NCBI RefSeq assembly: GCF_000427425.1
Contig: NZ_KE386495.1
Location: 512,554-576,553 of the forward strand
Direction of reading: 5' to 3'
Origin: Caldanaerobius polysaccharolyticus DSM 13641
GTDB taxonomy: Bacteria > Bacillota > Thermoanaerobacteria > Thermoanaerobacterales > Caldanaerobiaceae
Length of the DNA: 64,000 bases
This document shows positions 29,012 to 40,195 of the stretch, piece after piece. A model generated the notes under the pieces. It did not search any database. It was given only the letters and a program-made list of their open reading frames with translations, and was not told the origin of the DNA. The position numbers and the translations under genes are program-made. Each line of letters starts with the position of its first letter. Positions within the stretch are counted from its first letter, which is position 1.

Positions 29012-30688
29012 TCACATTCCCCCTTGTCTAAACACAGCTCCTGTACTGGCAGATGTCACCATTTCCGCGTATCGGCTTAAATACCCGCTCTTTATTTCCG
29101 CTTCTTTTCTTATCCAGTTCCTGAACCTTTCATAGATTTCCGATTCAGATACCTTTACTTCCAGCTTGCGCTTAGGTATATCTATGGAGATGATGTCCCC
29201 ATCTCTGACCACGGCGATAGGCCCTCCCTCTGCTGCTTCTGGCGAAACATGGCCTATGGATGCCCCTCTCGTCGCTCCCGAAAATCGCCCATCGGTAATA
29301 AGCGCCACATCTTTGTCAAGGCCCATTCCCGCCAGCGCTGATGTAGGACTCAGCATCTCCCTCATGCCAGGCCCTCCCTTGGGTCCTTCATACCTTATAA
29401 TCACCACGTCACCTTTATTGATCTTGCCCCCCAATATGGCTTTAATAGCTTCCTCCTCCGAATCAAACACCCTCGCAGGTCCTTCGTGCACCATCATTTC
29501 AGGTGAAACCGCCGAAGCCTTAACTACAGCCCCATCGGGTGCCAGATTCCCCGTGAGCACGGCAAGCCCTCCTGTACTGCTATAAGGTTCATCCACCGGC
29601 CTTATGACATCGTAATTTTTGACGGATGCATTTTCTATGTTTTCACCTACTGTCTTTCCCGTAACAGTAAAACCGGATGTATCTATATAGCCTTTTTTGT
29701 TAAGTTCTGCCATCACGGCCTGTATGCCACCGGCTTCGTGGAGGTCTTGAATGTGATAGGGACCTGCTGGGCTCAATTTGCACAGGTTGGGCACCGTATT
29801 GCTTATTTTATCAATATCTTTAAGGCTTATATCCACGCCGGCTTCGCGGGCTATGGCGGTAAGGTGCAATACCGTATTGGTAGACCCTCCCAGGGCCATA
29901 TCCACAGCAAATGCGTTTATAAAAGCATTGCGCGTCATGATGTCCCTGGGCCTTATATCTTTTTCTACCAGGTCTATTATGCGCACCCCTGCGGCTTTAG
30001 CCAGCCTTATCCTCTCAGCATACACCGCGGGAATTGTGCCATTGCCGGGCAAGCCCATGCCTAAAGCCTCGGTAAGGCAGTTCATGGTGTTCGCCGTATA
30101 CATCCCCGAGCAGGAACCACAACCAGGGCAGGCGCTTTGTTCCAACTCCCGCAACTCATCTTCTCCCATCTTTCCTGCTGAAACGGCACCTACGGCCTCA
30201 AACACTTTGCTGAGATCTGAGTCTTGCCCTCGGAATCTCCCCGCCAACATGGGACCGCCGCTGACCAAAATAGCCGGTATATTCAACCTGGCAGCAGCCA
30301 TGAGCATACCCGGCACGATTTTATCGCAATTGGGTATTAACACGATGCCGTCAAAGGCATGGGCTCTCGCCACCACTTCCACGCTATCTGCTATGAGCTC
30401 CCTGCTGGCCAGGGAATACTTCATGCCCTGATGGTTCATCGCTATCCCATCGCATACCCCTATGGTGTTTATCTCAAAAGGAACGCCCCCTGCCATCCTG
30501 ACACCTGCCTTTACCGCTTCGGCTATTTTATCCAGGTGTAGGTGGCCTGGTATTATCTCGCTCTTAGAGCTTATAACCCCTATAAACGGCCGTTGTATTT
30601 CCTCATCTGTAAGCCCCAAGGCGTACAAAAGGGATCTGTGAGGGGCCTTTTCCACGCCCCTCTTCACACTGTCGCTCAATCTTCTCAT
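29012..30688 (-). CDS. ilvD: Dihydroxy-acid dehydratase
   Basis: A 558-residue Fe-S dehydratase that makes the 2-oxo acid precursors of valine and isoleucine. The cluster cysteines lie in [12 protein letters not shown] and [44 protein letters not shown] and [11 protein letters not shown] are also family signatures. The short spacing to leuB and ilvB on either side makes it part of the ilv-leu transcript. Confidence 0.97.
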   Translation of the reverse strand: MRRLSDSVKRGVEKAPHRSLLYALGLTDEEIQRPFIGVISSKSEIIPGHLHLDKIAEAVKAGVRMAGGVPFEINTIGVCDGIAMNHQGMKYSLASRELIADSVEVVARAHAFDGIVLIPNCDKIVPGMLMAAARLNIPAILVSGGPMLAGRFRGQDSDLSKVFEAVGAVSAGKMGEDELRELEQSACPGCGSCSGMYTANTMNCLTEALGMGLPGNGTIPAVYAERIRLAKAAGVRIIDLVEKDIRPRDIMTRNAFINAFAVDMALGGSTNTVLHLTAIAREAGVDISLKDIDKISNTVPNLCKLSPAGPYHIQDLHEAGGIQAVMAELNKKGYIDTSGFTVTGKTVGENIENASVKNYDVIRPVDEPYSSTGGLAVLTGNLAPDGAVVKASAVSPEMMVHEGPARVFDSEEEAIKAILGGKINKGDVVIIRYEGPKGGPGMREMLSPTSALAGMGLDKDVALITDGRFSGATRGASIGHVSPEAAEGGPIAVVRDGDIISIDIPKRKLEVKVSESEIYERFRNWIRKEAEIKSGYLSRYAEMVTSASTGAVFRQGGM

Positions 30689-30692
30689 GTAT

Positions 30693-31766
30693 TTACCCCC
30701 TTATTTCCTTGACCACCAGATCTCCCATCTCTACCGTACTCACGAGGGTCATACCCTCTTGCATTATATCCGATGTCCTGTACCCTTTCTCCAGCACCGA
30801 TACCACCGCCTTTTCTATATCCCTGGCGGCATCTTCCATATCAAAAGAATACCTGAGCATCATAGCCACCGACAGTATGGTAGCAAGGGGATTGGCCTTT
30901 CTAGTACCAGCGATGTCAGGGGCAGAGCCGTGGACAGGTTCATATATGCCAACTTTGTCGTCACGCAGGCTAGCTGAAGGAAGCATTCCAATAGAACCCG
31001 TGAGCATAGAGACCTCATCGCTTAAAATATCGCCAAACATATTGCCTGTCACGATGACGTCAAACTGATGGGGATTTTTTATAAGCTGCATGGAGGCATT
31101 ATCCACATAGAGGTGCTCCAGCGTTACTTCAGGATAATCCTTGGCCACCTCTTCTACCGTCTCCCTCCACAGCCTTGAGCTCTCCAGCACATTGGCCTTA
31201 TCCACTGAGGTAACCTTTTTGCGCCTTTTCATAGCGGCCTCAAAAGCCACTTTTGCTATGCGCTTTATCTCATGGGTTGAGTAAACCTCTGTATCGTAAG
31301 CCCTATAGCCATCTTCAACCATTTCCCTGCCCCTTTGCCCGAAATATATACCCCCTGTGAGCTCTCTAATCACCAATACATCCAGGCCATCCCCTATTAT
31401 CTCGGGCTTTAGTGGCGATGAATCCTTTAAAGGGCCGTACAGGACTGCCGGCCTTAAATTGGCGTAAACCCCCATGCTCTTCCTCAAGTCCAAAAGCCCG
31501 GCCTCTGGCCTTTTGCTGCCAGGCAGCGAATCCCACTTTGGACCTCCTACCGCACCTAACAGCACCGCATCGCTCTTTAAGCAAGCTGCCTGGGTCTCAG
31601 CAGGATAAGGATCCCCTGTCTTGTCTATGGCAACCCCTCCAAAGGGGTACATATCCTCTTGAAAATCCACACCGTACTTGCTCTCAATGGCGTTTAAAAC
31701 TTTCAACCCCTCATTTATAACCTCAGGCCCTATCCCATCCCCCGGCAGCACCGCTATTCTAGGCAT
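30693..31766 (-). CDS. leuB: 3-isopropylmalate dehydrogenase
   Basis: A 357-residue beta-decarboxylating dehydrogenase, NAD-dependent, that makes 2-oxoisocaproate for leucine. It shows [37 protein letters not shown], the catalytic Lys region [16 protein letters not shown], the metal-binding [12 protein letters not shown] and the coenzyme loop [13 protein letters not shown]. It overlaps leuD by 8 bases, suggesting translational coupling. Confidence 0.97.
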   Translation of the reverse strand: MPRIAVLPGDGIGPEVINEGLKVLNAIESKYGVDFQEDMYPFGGVAIDKTGDPYPAETQAACLKSDAVLLGAVGGPKWDSLPGSKRPEAGLLDLRKSMGVYANLRPAVLYGPLKDSSPLKPEIIGDGLDVLVIRELTGGIYFGQRGREMVEDGYRAYDTEVYSTHEIKRIAKVAFEAAMKRRKKVTSVDKANVLESSRLWRETVEEVAKDYPEVTLEHLYVDNASMQLIKNPHQFDVIVTGNMFGDILSDEVSMLTGSIGMLPSASLRDDKVGIYEPVHGSAPDIAGTRKANPLATILSVAMMLRYSFDMEDAARDIEKAVVSVLEKGYRTSDIMQEGMTLVSTVEMGDLVVKEIRG

Positions 31767-32256
31767 TTTTGCTCACCTGCGCCTTCACGTAGTTTATAAG
31801 GCCGTCGTGCTTTATGATCTCCTGAATAAATTCCGGAAAGGGCATAGCCTGGAACTTCAAGCCCTTGGTCTCGTCGTAAATAACGCCTGTGTTAAAGTCC
31901 ACTTTTACCACATCGCCGTCATCTATAGCGTCCACAGCCTCAGGACACTCCAGTATAGGAAGCCCTATGTTTATAGCGTTTCTGTAAAATATCCTGGCGA
32001 AGGTGCGAGCTATGACGCAGGAAATGCCGGCTGCTTTTATAGCTATAGGCGCATGCTCCCGGGATGAACCGCAACCAAAGTTCTTGCCCGCTATGATCAC
32101 ATCGCCAGGCTTTACCCTATTTTTAAAACCTGGATCCAGATCCTCCATACAGTGCTGGGCTAATTCTGAGGGATCTGATGTATTTAAATACCTGGCCGGT
32201 ATGATGACGTCTGTATCCACATTATCGCCGTATTTTATGGCGTTTCCCTTAATCAT
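31759..32256 (-). CDS. leuD: 3-isopropylmalate dehydratase small subunit
   Basis: A 165-residue swivel-domain subunit of isopropylmalate isomerase. It starts [24 protein letters not shown] and contains [19 protein letters not shown], typical of the short prokaryotic/archaeal-type LeuD. It overlaps leuC upstream and leuB downstream by 8 bases each, so the three are translationally coupled. Confidence 0.96.
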   Translation of the reverse strand: MIKGNAIKYGDNVDTDVIIPARYLNTSDPSELAQHCMEDLDPGFKNRVKPGDVIIAGKNFGCGSSREHAPIAIKAAGISCVIARTFARIFYRNAINIGLPILECPEAVDAIDDGDVVKVDFNTGVIYDETKGLKFQAMPFPEFIQEIIKHDGLINYVKAQVSKNA

Positions 32257-33517
32257 TTAAGATCACCTCCGGATCCTCTATATGCCCGGCTACAGCTGAT
32301 GCCGCGGCCACAGCAGGACTGGCCAGGTAGACTTCGCTCTCTGGATGCCCCATCCTGCCAACGAAATTTCGGTTGGTAGTAGCAATGGCCCTTTCCCCTT
32401 TTGCCAGTATACCCATATGGCCTCCCAGACAGGGCCCGCAGGTAGGCGTGCTCACCGCAGCCCCTGCTTTCACAAATTCCTCGATGTAACCCCGCCTCAG
32501 GCACTCCAGGTATATCTCCTGGGTGGCCGGGAATATGATAAGCCTTACATCAGGGTGCACTTTCCTGCCTTTAAGTATCTGATAGGCCTCCTCCATATCC
32601 TTCATGCGGCCATTGGTACACGAACCTATGACCACCTGGTCTACCTTTATCCCTCTGGCTTGGTCAATGGGTTTGGCGTTTTCAGGGAGATGGGGAAAAG
32701 CTACCTGGGGCCTTATGCTGCTTAAATCTATCTCATAGACCCTCTCGTACTCCGCATCCTCATCAGCCTTGAACACTTCATAGGGCCTCTTTGCCCTTCC
32801 CTTTACGTAGTCCAGGGTCTGCTCATCTACCTCAAATATGCCGTTTTTGGCCCCCGCTTCAATGGCCATATTGGCTATGGTAAACCTGTCGTCCATGGCC
32901 AACGACTTTAAGCCCTCACCGGTATACTCCATGGACATGTACAGGGCTCCATCTACCCCTATCATGCCTATAATATAGAGTATCACGTCCTTACCGCTTA
33001 CCCACCTGTTTAGCTTGCCCTTTAAATCCAACTTGATGGCCTGAGGCACTTTAAACCACGCCTCTCCTGTAGCCATAGCTGCTGCCATATCCGTGCTACC
33101 TACTCCTGTGGAAAAAGCCCCTAAGGCTCCATAGGTACACGTATGGGAATCAGCTCCTATGACCACATCGCCAGGTCCCACAAGACCTTGCTCGGGCAGA
33201 AGCGCGTGTTCAATGCCCATGCGACCTACCTCAAAATAATTTACGATGCCGTATTTTTTTGCAAATTTTCTTATCACATTGGCCTGCTCCGCTGACTTTA
33301 TATCTTTGTTGGGCGTAAAATGGTCAGGGACCAACGCTATTCTCTCCCTGTCAAAAACCCTGTCAATGCCTAATTTTTCAAATTCCCTGATGGCCACAGG
33401 GGATGTCACGTCATTGCCCAACACCATATCCAATTTAGCCTTCACAAGCTGGCCCGCTACCACTTTATCCAATCCCGCATGTCTTGCCAGGATTTTTTGA
33501 GTCATCGTCATTCCCAT
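32249..33517 (-). CDS. leuC: 3-isopropylmalate dehydratase large subunit
   Basis: A 422-residue aconitase-family subunit holding a [4Fe-4S] cluster through [16 protein letters not shown] and [16 protein letters not shown]. The length and [12 protein letters not shown] start match the homoaconitase-type LeuC that works with a small LeuD. Substrate-site segments [23 protein letters not shown] are intact. It begins 4 bases after the leuA stop. Confidence 0.96.
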   Translation of the reverse strand: MGMTMTQKILARHAGLDKVVAGQLVKAKLDMVLGNDVTSPVAIREFEKLGIDRVFDRERIALVPDHFTPNKDIKSAEQANVIRKFAKKYGIVNYFEVGRMGIEHALLPEQGLVGPGDVVIGADSHTCTYGALGAFSTGVGSTDMAAAMATGEAWFKVPQAIKLDLKGKLNRWVSGKDVILYIIGMIGVDGALYMSMEYTGEGLKSLAMDDRFTIANMAIEAGAKNGIFEVDEQTLDYVKGRAKRPYEVFKADEDAEYERVYEIDLSSIRPQVAFPHLPENAKPIDQARGIKVDQVVIGSCTNGRMKDMEEAYQILKGRKVHPDVRLIIFPATQEIYLECLRRGYIEEFVKAGAAVSTPTCGPCLGGHMGILAKGERAIATTNRNFVGRMGHPESEVYLASPAVAAASAVAGHIEDPEVILND

Positions 33518-33520
33518 GGC

Positions 33521-35065
33521 TTACTTCACACCTTCCTCACTATCGTTGCTATAAGACAGCTCGACCATCATCCTGTTTATGGCGCTTATAAAAGCCCTGG
33601 CGCTGGCCTCTATCACGTCTATGCTCAGGCCATGGCCTAAAAACGTCTTGCCGTTTTTCCCTATCTTGACAGTTACCTCGCCCAGCGCATCTTTACCGCC
33701 TGTCACAGATTTCAAGAAATAGTCCTGCAATTCCACCTGTTGACCCACGGCCTTTTCTATGGCTTTAAAAACAGCGTCTACAGGGCCATCGCCGCAATCA
33801 GCAGCCTGCATCACATTTCCCTCTCGCCTTATGCCCACCGTAGCCGTAGGCGTCACGTTGGTACCCGACGATATCTGGACGAATTCCAGCTGATAGATCT
33901 CCGGTACACTTATGGCCTTGTTTTCCACAATGGCTTCGATATCCTGGTCCAATATGGTCTTTTTCTTATCAGCGAGATCCTTAAAGCGCTCAAATGCCCT
34001 GTTTATAGCGTCAGCGTCCAGATCATATCCCAGCTCTTTTAGCTTGGCCTCAAAGGCGTGTCTACCCGAGTGCTTACCTAGTACGATGTTGTTGTGGCTC
34101 AAGCCGATGGATTCAGGAGTCATTATCTCGTAGGTGCTTCTCTCGCTCAAAACGCCGTGCTGGTGTATACCTGCCTCATGGGCAAAGGCGTTGGCACCCA
34201 CGATCGCCTTATTGGGCTGCACGCTTATACCTGTCAATGTGCTTACGAGCTTGCTGGTCCTGTAAATCTGCTGGGTGTTTACGCGCACATCTCTCTTGTA
34301 GTAGTCCTTTCTGGTATTTAAGGCCATAACTACCTCTTCCAGCGACGCGTTTCCGGCCCTTTCCCCCAGGCCGTTTACAGTGACTTCAATCTGCTTTACC
34401 CCATGATACGCAGCGGTGAGGGAATTGGCCACAGCCATGCCCAGGTCATTGTGGCAGTGGACGCTCATAATCGCCTTATCGATGTTTCTTACGTGGGTTT
34501 TTAGGTAATTTATAAGCTGGGCAAATTCCCCGGGAGTCGTATACCCTACGGTATCCGGTATGTTGATTATGGTAGCCCCTGCCTCAATGACGCTCTCATA
34601 AACTTTTGCGAGATAATCCCAATCGCTTCTGGTGGCATCTTCCGCAGAGAACTGAACTTCGCCGATCTTGGACCTGGCATACGCCACCATATCCACAGCT
34701 CTATTCAACGCCTCTTCCCTGCTCATTTTAAGCTTGTGCTTTAGGTGTATATCCGAGGTAGCGATGAACACGTGTATTCTAGGATGTTCAGCTCCTTTCA
34801 ACGCCTCGTAGGCCCTGTCGATATCTGCCTTTGAGGCCCGGGCCAGGGCTGATACCCCCACGCCCCTGACCTCAGCGGCAATCAACTTTACCGCCTCAAA
34901 ATCTCCTCGGGATGCAATAGGAAACCCCGCCTCTATGACGTCTACGTTCAGGTTTTTGAGCTGTTTTGCGATCTCCAGCTTCTCAGCGGCATTTAAGCTG
35001 ACGCCTGGGGTCTGCTCTCCATCCCTTAATGTGGTATCGTATACTATAACGTCGTTGACCCCCAC
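33521..35065 (-). CDS. leuA: 2-isopropylmalate synthase
   Basis: A 514-residue synthase condensing acetyl-CoA with 2-oxoisovalerate, the committed leucine step. The TIM-barrel catalytic domain has YDTTLRDGEQTPGVSL and the metal-binding SVHCHNDLGMAVANSL, and NGLGERAGNASLEEV follows. HEAGIHQHGVL marks the linker, and the C-terminal LeuA allosteric domain (from about residue 370, including GDGPVDAVFKAI and SIDVIEASARAFISAINR) should bind leucine for feedback. It begins with GTG behind GGGGGGA. The C-terminal domain looks full length, so feedback control is likely retained. Confidence 0.96.
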   Translation of the reverse strand: MGVNDVIVYDTTLRDGEQTPGVSLNAAEKLEIAKQLKNLNVDVIEAGFPIASRGDFEAVKLIAAEVRGVGVSALARASKADIDRAYEALKGAEHPRIHVFIATSDIHLKHKLKMSREEALNRAVDMVAYARSKIGEVQFSAEDATRSDWDYLAKVYESVIEAGATIINIPDTVGYTTPGEFAQLINYLKTHVRNIDKAIMSVHCHNDLGMAVANSLTAAYHGVKQIEVTVNGLGERAGNASLEEVVMALNTRKDYYKRDVRVNTQQIYRTSKLVSTLTGISVQPNKAIVGANAFAHEAGIHQHGVLSERSTYEIMTPESIGLSHNNIVLGKHSGRHAFEAKLKELGYDLDADAINRAFERFKDLADKKKTILDQDIEAIVENKAISVPEIYQLEFVQISSGTNVTPTATVGIRREGNVMQAADCGDGPVDAVFKAIEKAVGQQVELQDYFLKSVTGGKDALGEVTVKIGKNGKTFLGHGLSIDVIEASARAFISAINRMMVELSYSNDSEEGVK

Positions 35066-35080
35066 TAAAATCCCCCCATA

Positions 35081-36584
<1,504 letters not shown>

Positions 36585-36605
36585 AAGATCACCCCCTTGT
36601 GTATC

Positions 36606-36894
36606 AAAAAACCCTCGTCCCTATACACTCGTATAGGGGCGAGGGTTAACTCGCGGTACCACCCTAATCCGCCCATGCCTCGCGACATGAGCCTCATCAG
36701 GTTTTACAACCTTGCCTTTTAACGCAGGCACACGGCATAGCCTACTCCCATTTCAGCCATGCAGCTCCAGAGTGAGTAAGATATACACCGCAACACCGGT
36801 TTCCACCGCCCCCGGCTCTCTATGGTTTTTAGGTGTATACCCGTCTCCTTCACAGCTTTTATGTATTGATATGCATCGAGGTGTTTAATAATTA
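36606..36894 (-). promoter_or_regulatory. T-box riboswitch leader of the ilv-leu operon
   Basis: The leader has the hallmarks of a tRNA-sensing T-box. Stem I contains AGAGAGCCGGGGGC and GGTGGAAACC. The conserved antiterminator box GGGTGGTACCGCGA is at 36651-36664. A terminator hairpin follows (36610-36647: AACCCTCG...CCCTATAC, loop GAGT, complement) with six T. The likely specifier is CTC (36776-36774), placed by the TTACTCACTCTGGAGC context, so uncharged tRNA-Leu should switch the operon on. The neighbouring ATC and CTT triplets leave some doubt. The leader runs from the promoter at 36901-36929 to ilvN. Confidence 0.93.
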
Positions 36895-36900
36895 CTAGTT

Positions 36901-36929
36901 ATTCTAACAGCAATATTGGGAAATGTCAA
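36901..36929 (-). promoter_or_regulatory. ilv-leu operon promoter
   Basis: Consensus -35 TTGACA (36924-36929), 17-base spacer, -10 TAGAAT (36901-36906), just upstream of the T-box leader. Confidence 0.85.
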
Positions 36930-37197
36930 CTGAATTTTTTTGAAATTTTCACATCTGTTATCGATTTCCTATAAATTTTTTTAAGAAATCAAGCACAAAG
37001 GCCAGCTAGTGTGAGTATCTTATCTTACCCCTATATTCATAGCTTAATTGTAGCAGAAATTAAAAAACGCTGCTTTCATCCCATCCCCTAAAGAAGATGG
37101 ATCTTCCCGCAGCGATTTTATAAAATACTCAAACATGCGTTTGGTATTTCCCGTAAAGCAAATTATGTGCTACAATATCATATCGCTGTCCTTGAAT
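36930..37197. other. Intergenic region between ilv-leu leader and MFS gene
   Basis: No gene is supported. A minus-strand frame encodes about 40 plausible residues ending at 37044, without a start site; it may be a decayed coding remnant. A long-range CGCTGC/GCAGCG hairpin at 37062-37119 may terminate the MFS transcript. Confidence 0.4.
37062..37119 (-). terminator. Possible terminator after the MFS gene
   Basis: CGCTGC and GCAGCG enclose a 35-nt interior with its own GAAGAT/ATCTTC pairing, followed on the minus strand by TTTTTT. It lies about 80 bases past the MFS stop. Confidence 0.4.
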
Positions 37198-38424
37198 TTA
37201 ATCATCAACCACCTTATACCTTAGCTGTAAAAATGCAGCTACAGCAGCTACCAGGCTTACCAAAAATACCGAAGTGAAACCAAAAGCATCTATAAGCCTG
37301 CCGCTTAGCATAAACATAAGGGTAGAGAAAAACATGGTTATGGTGTTATTTATAGCCACATACGTGGATATACTGCCCTGTTCAACGTATTTTGATATCA
37401 AAATACCGCTGGATAAAGCGTATCCGCTGGAGAGCACCGTGCTCAGCGTAAAAGCTACAAATATGCCGATCAAACTCCTTATAAGCAATACACTTATGGA
37501 TGCACATATGCCAAGAACCGTAGACACCATAAGGACTGCCCTATGGCCTTTTTTGGAAGAAAGCTGGCCCAGCAATATATTGCTCACTACATTGGCGCCC
37601 AGGGAGATGGCGGTGAAAGCAGCTATATCCGAAGGGCTGGCATGAAACGCCCTTGTAGCGTACACGGCGTAATAGGATAGGGATACGTTGGCGATAACTA
37701 TAAAGACGTAGGCAATAACGGAATTCCTAAAATGCCCATTCTCTTTTAAGATGACAGGTATTTCTTTGAAAAAATCTTTTATACTGCCGCCTTTTGTCAC
37801 CTGTTCATCAGGAGGTTCTTTTATGATGGCAAACAGTAAGGCATCCACGATCAATATGAACACGCCCAATCCAAATACCGCTGTATAGTTTAAAGGAAAC
37901 CTCAGCTTGTTGAGGAGCACGTTTAACAGATACGACGACATAAGGGCCGTTATGCTGCCAAAAGCGTAAGAGTTGCCCAAAAGACTTCCCCTTTTGTCAT
38001 ATGGTATAACCTTTGTCATTATGCTGAAGTAAAAAGGAGAATAGGTGCCTACAAAAAAGCTAAATACACCCCAAAATATCAGAAACATTACAATGCTCAG
38101 CCGTGGATTTTTAACGGCAAAAAAGGGAATAGTAAAGACATATGCTGCAAATATAAATCTCTGAGCTAGAAGCACCCATGTAAAATTTACGCTCTTATAC
38201 CGCATACCCTGCACTACTTTAGCGATAAACAGCTGGGGTATAAGGGTGCCCAGACTGACCAGCACGTTGGCAATGCTTATCTGCGTATTGGACGCCCCAA
38301 GCTTTATCAAAAAGTACGGTATCACCGCGGTTATAGATAAAAAAGTCATGCCGTTCATAAACAGAGCAGGATCGATGAATATCAAGAAAGCGTTACGTCT
38401 GTAGTACCTCTTCGCTATATCCAT
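37198..38424 (-). CDS. Major facilitator superfamily transporter
   Basis: A 408-residue polytopic membrane protein with about 12 hydrophobic segments and an MFS-like cytoplasmic loop (MTKVIPYDKRGSLLGNSYAFGS, around residue 135). The N-terminal half pattern (LGASNTQISIANVLVSLGTLIPQLFIAKVVQ) resembles efflux or uptake permeases of unknown substrate. The ATG follows AAGGGGGA. The gene stands alone between the T-box operon and the SLH-transglutaminase gene; context gives no substrate clue. Confidence 0.8.
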   Translation of the reverse strand: MDIAKRYYRRNAFLIFIDPALFMNGMTFLSITAVIPYFLIKLGASNTQISIANVLVSLGTLIPQLFIAKVVQGMRYKSVNFTWVLLAQRFIFAAYVFTIPFFAVKNPRLSIVMFLIFWGVFSFFVGTYSPFYFSIMTKVIPYDKRGSLLGNSYAFGSITALMSSYLLNVLLNKLRFPLNYTAVFGLGVFILIVDALLFAIIKEPPDEQVTKGGSIKDFFKEIPVILKENGHFRNSVIAYVFIVIANVSLSYYAVYATRAFHASPSDIAAFTAISLGANVVSNILLGQLSSKKGHRAVLMVSTVLGICASISVLLIRSLIGIFVAFTLSTVLSSGYALSSGILISKYVEQGSISTYVAINNTITMFFSTLMFMLSGRLIDAFGFTSVFLVSLVAAVAAFLQLRYKVVDD

Positions 38425-38540
38425 AAAATCCCCCTTGGAATCTCCAAAAATCGCACTTATGCCTCAGTTGATTATAACGTTTTCGCATACAAGATTATTA
38501 TAAACGAGCATCTAAGAAAATACAATAAGAAACTTCCCAC

Positions 38541-39935
38541 CTATTTGCACTGAGGATAGACACTCCTGTCCCAGTAGTGGTCTTTAGACATCTCGTTGTC
38601 GTTCAGGTTAAAATACTGATGGCTCAATATCTCCTGCCCATCCTGTGTAACAGGATCATCCCACGTGGCATCAACGTGATAGTATCTACCACCCACCTCT
38701 ACTATGTTCCAAGCGTGGTTTTGTGTAGAGGAACCGTCTTTAGCTGTACCTGTGACGATTATCGTGTTGATGCCCGCCATGTTGAGGAGCATATGCATGG
38801 CGGCAGCGTAACCCTGGCACACTCCTGTGCCCTTTACCAAAACGCCATACGCCGTGTAGGATTCTTCTGGAACGGTATTATTTAAAAAGTTATCATAGTC
38901 GTATTGCGTATGCGTAACTATGTAATCGTGTATTGCCAGTTCCTTTTCGTAATCCGTCATACCGGGCTTTACAATCTGACTTATTATGTCATGAGCCTTG
39001 CTGATTGTCTCTTTTATCTCTTTTTCTCCTATGCCATAATCAAACTTTATATAGTAAACATCCCCCACAGAACCGTATTCGATACTTGACGCGTACATAT
39101 CGTGTTGAAGGAACAGATTTACTACATTCTCATTTTTTATTTTATAACCATCAGCGCTGTTTAAATATATTTTATCAACACCGTTCATTAGAGCTGATAC
39201 AATGACCTTTTTTAAATCATCATACGAGTTTATAACATAGACATCTTTTGAATCCACATTTGATTGCAAAACCAACAGAATGCCACCATTTGTCATCAAC
39301 CTGTTTACAATGACCATGGCCTGCTCTCTAGTCACATAGCCTTTAGGATCAATTCTGTTACCAGAAACGCCCCGTATTATGCCCATATGATTCAAATAGA
39401 GAAGCGGTCCTTTAGCCCAGACGGATATGTCCTTATCATCAGCAAAATCAGAAACATAAGATGAGTATTTGTCATAATCAAATTCCCCTGGCGCAAGTTT
39501 ATCTAAGAATCTCACAATCATAACAGACATCTGTTCCCTGGTCACAGGGTTTAATGCGCCAAATGTGTTATCGCCATATCCTTTTATTATCCCAAGCTCA
39601 TAGGCTTTTTCTATGTAATCTCGATACTCAGGCGCATACCTATCAGTAAAAGGATAAGCGTCCTCACCGGTTTGAACAGCAGATGAGCCTGGTGCAAAAA
39701 AATCGTAGGCTTTTACAAAGAGCATGGCGGCCTCCTGCCGGGTCAATGGCTTTTGATAATCGCTGAAAAAACTGCTATCAGCATAACCATTATCTTTAAA
39801 CCACTCCACTTCCGCTAATGCCCAATTGCTGGGCCTGGAATCCGCTGAATACGCTGGTAGGAAATGTAAGGCGGTAAATAAAAAGGATGTAATGGACAAT
39901 ATGTATAATATTATCTTCATTATCTTTGATGACAT
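38541..39935 (-). CDS. SLH-domain surface protein with transglutaminase-like protease domain
   Basis: A 464-residue exported protein. A signal peptide (about 1-31, ending HFLPAYSA) is followed by three SLH repeats (about 34-215; for example GIIKGYGDNTFGALNPVTREQM and GIIRGVSGNRIDPKGYVTREQA) for binding pyruvylated cell-wall polymer. A C-terminal transglutaminase-core domain has the catalytic triad in place: C373 in GTGVCQGYA, H407 in QNHAWNIV and D422 in YHVDATWDDP. Such domains act as cysteine proteases or cross-linkers on the bacterial surface. It lies downstream of the S-layer gene on the same strand but is separated by a strong terminator and a structured segment, so it likely has its own control. 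Confidence 0.88.
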   Translation of the reverse strand: MSSKIMKIILYILSITSFLFTALHFLPAYSADSRPSNWALAEVEWFKDNGYADSSFFSDYQKPLTRQEAAMLFVKAYDFFAPGSSAVQTGEDAYPFTDRYAPEYRDYIEKAYELGIIKGYGDNTFGALNPVTREQMSVMIVRFLDKLAPGEFDYDKYSSYVSDFADDKDISVWAKGPLLYLNHMGIIRGVSGNRIDPKGYVTREQAMVIVNRLMTNGGILLVLQSNVDSKDVYVINSYDDLKKVIVSALMNGVDKIYLNSADGYKIKNENVVNLFLQHDMYASSIEYGSVGDVYYIKFDYGIGEKEIKETISKAHDIISQIVKPGMTDYEKELAIHDYIVTHTQYDYDNFLNNTVPEESYTAYGVLVKGTGVCQGYAAAMHMLLNMAGINTIIVTGTAKDGSSTQNHAWNIVEVGGRYYHVDATWDDPVTQDGQEILSHQYFNLNDNEMSKDHYWDRSVYPQCK

Positions 39936-40043
39936 CGCATTGTTTTTCCTCCTTGTTTAAGTTTCAGAACATATTTGGCAATTAATCGCCGATTCTATTC
40001 CGCTAACATAAAAAGTAATTTATCACACCTCAGCTTAGTAATT

Positions 40044-40153
40044 AAAAAGCGGAGTCAGGCTTGCTTCCGGCTCCGTTTGTTGCAATGATTAGTGCTAATC
40101 AACCCCCGTAACGGAATTTCACCGTCTAGGTCGTGCGCATGCCGCGTACACCT
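40044..40153 (-). ncRNA. Structured RNA-like leader element of unknown class
   Basis: Between the S-layer terminator and the SLH-transglutaminase gene, the minus strand holds consecutive stems. GACGG/CCGTT encloses TGAAATT; TTGATTAG/CTAATCA is separated by two bases; and GGAGCCGGAAGCAAGCCTGAC is closed by CGGAG/CTCCG and followed by CTTTTT. The last could be a terminator, making an attenuator or riboswitch layout. The GGTGAAATTCCG and ACGGGGG pattern also recalls the 5' domain of bacterial group II introns, so a decayed intron end is the alternative. It fits no riboswitch class I know. Confidence 0.35.
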
Positions 40154-40185
40154 AAAAAGAGCCCTCTTTAACGAGGGCTCTTTTT
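40154..40185 (-). terminator. Terminator of the S-layer gene
   Basis: AAAAAGAGCCCTC and its exact complement around a 6-nt loop, ending in T5 on the minus strand, 11 bases past the stop. Confidence 0.92.
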
Positions 40186-40195
40186 ACAAATTATT

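Noticed and set aside
37044-37170. Minus-strand frame of about 40 residues ending near 37044
   Set aside because: The residues look protein-like but there is no start site, no ribosome site, and the frame overlaps a probable terminator; at most a decayed remnant.
40044-40153. Cobalamin, c-di-GMP, c-di-AMP, guanidine or ZTP riboswitch upstream of the SLH-transglutaminase gene
   Set aside because: None of the conserved core boxes of these classes is present; only a generic stem series and a terminator-like end are seen.
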